From Amaranthus tricolor (taxonomy: Eukaryota; Streptophyta; Magnoliopsida; Caryophyllales; Amaranthaceae): DNA of 64,000 nt. The stretch covers positions 21,812,658 to 21,876,657 of the forward strand of contig NC_080048.1 of assembly GCF_026212465.1 (NCBI RefSeq), in the 5' to 3' direction. Below are positions 63,173-64,000 of this stretch, piece after piece (the first letter of the stretch is position 1; each line of letters opens with the position of its first letter). The position numbers were made by a program, and so were the translations under genes. The notes beneath the pieces were generated by a model. The model searched no databases. It worked only from the letters and a program-made list of their open reading frames with translations, and was not told the DNA's origin.

Positions 63173-64000
63173 GTGTTGTGTGCCAAGTTTCATGCCCAAC
63201 AAACCATTTTGAACTACTTTAATGGAGTAAGTGCCAAAAATTGCTTAAAAAAACCTTATAAACGCAACTTCGCACTAAATTTCAAGCATATGACTATTGT
63301 TTTCAAATCTAATGATTTCAAAAACTATAATTCATATTATTTAGTGTTGCGTTCCAACTTTCATGCCAAACAAACAAAGTTTGAACTATTTTAAGCGAGT
63401 ACATACCAAAAAAAGGTTAAAAACCTTAAAAACGCAACTTTGCACGTAATTTCAACCTTAGGACTATTGTTTTCAAATCTAAGAATTTCAAAAAAACTAT
63501 ATATGTTATTGAGTGCTATGTGCCATATTTCATTCCAAACAAACCGAATTTGAACTACTTTAGGCGAGTAAGTTCCTAAAAGAAAGCTTAAAAAACCACA
63601 AAAACCCAACATCGCACGAAATTTAAAGCAAATCACTATTGTTTTCAGATCTAATGATTTCAAAGTTATAATACATGTTAATTAGTGTTGTGTTCAACCT
63701 TTCATGCCAAACAAACCAAGTTTAAACTATTTTATGGAAAAAAGTGCCAAAAACAGCTTAAAAACCCATAAAAACGCAACTTCGCACGTAATTTGAAGCA
63801 TATGACTATTGTTTTTAATTCTAACTGTTTCAAAACAATAATATATACCAGTTAGTATTGTGTTCCAAGTGTCTATCCAAACAAATGAAGTTTGAACTAA
63901 TTTAAGCGAGTAAGTGCCAAAAAATGCTTAAAAAACCTTAAAACCGAAACTTAGCAAGTAATTTCAAACATATTTCTATTGTTTTCAATTCTCATCATTT
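63173..64000 (+). repeat. Domain D HOR 4, partial at window end
   Basis: T, M1 (~63391), M2 (~63549), M3 (~63720) and G (~63890) are intact and in order; the window ends inside G. No boundary of the satellite is reached. Confidence 0.88.

Larger units (their letters stand above)
58251..64000 (+). repeat. Satellite domain D: divergent n = 1 HORs with private deletions
   Basis: Same monomer family, many substitutions between neighbours, and T landmarks at 59153, 60519, 61582 and 63173 giving units of 1366, 1063 and 1591 bp. Each shortfall from ~1.7 kb matches a visible fusion junction. The array continues past the window end. No gene is seen. Confidence 0.9.

Noticed and set aside
1..64000. 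tRNA, rRNA or other structured RNA genes
   Set aside because: I found no cloverleaf, rRNA-like conserved segment or snRNA-like element on either strand; everything outside the retrotransposon aligns to the satellite monomer.

Overview
The window is almost entirely tandem satellite DNA: about 62 kb of A+T-rich repeats (a typical monomer counted by hand is about 68% A+T) in one orientation, interrupted once by a broken Ty1/copia-type LTR retrotransposon remnant at about 31794-33891. I see no intact protein-coding gene, tRNA, rRNA or CRISPR array. The retrotransposon (plant-type gag with a CCHC zinc knuckle, a primer-binding site close to the initiator-Met tRNA 3' end, TG...CA LTR) and the ~170-bp monomer with layered higher-order repeats (HORs) point to a flowering-plant centromeric or pericentromeric/heterochromatic array. 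The species cannot be named from the sequence alone.

Monomer and HOR grammar. Successive 'tttgaact' anchors are mostly 168-172 bp apart. Measured by hand in 5277-7504, one HOR contains in order: T (172 bp), M1 (168), M2 (171), M3 (171), M1, M2, M3, G (171), D (161), K (135), S1 (121), S2 (111), S3 (169), P (169). M1-M2-M3 is a 510-bp trimer that can be present n times; the rest is a core of about 1.2 kb. Nearly all HOR lengths in the window equal this core plus n x ~510 bp, or a version of it with a few consecutive monomers deleted by fusion of two partly deleted monomers.

Layout. (A) 1-31793: highly homogeneous HORs of 2228, 2739, 3248 and 4264 bp (n = 2, 3, 4, 6), with recent multi-kb tandem duplications, including a ~4967-bp pair with one difference noticed. 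(TE) 31794-33891, minus strand: one 981-bp LTR, PBS, and a gag pseudogene cut off by satellite; no pol and no second LTR. (B0) 33892-40369: divergent, older-looking satellite with n = 1 units. (B) 40370-~44330: three tandem 1267-bp HORs. (C) ~44331-58250: HORs of 1712 bp alternating with 1194-1210 bp. (D) 58251-64000: divergent n = 1 units of 1366, 1063 and 1591 bp, each shortened by its own deletion junction. Blocks B and C abut chimeric monomers at their outer edges (40369 and 58250), as expected from unequal exchange.

The main interest is that one window records many stages of HOR evolution: a likely ancestral one-trimer HOR in the divergent parts, trimer amplification in A, and repeated independent losses of about three monomers in B and C. 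Lengths and similarities were read by eye. Percent identities, any kinetochore role and correctness of the assembly are not established here.
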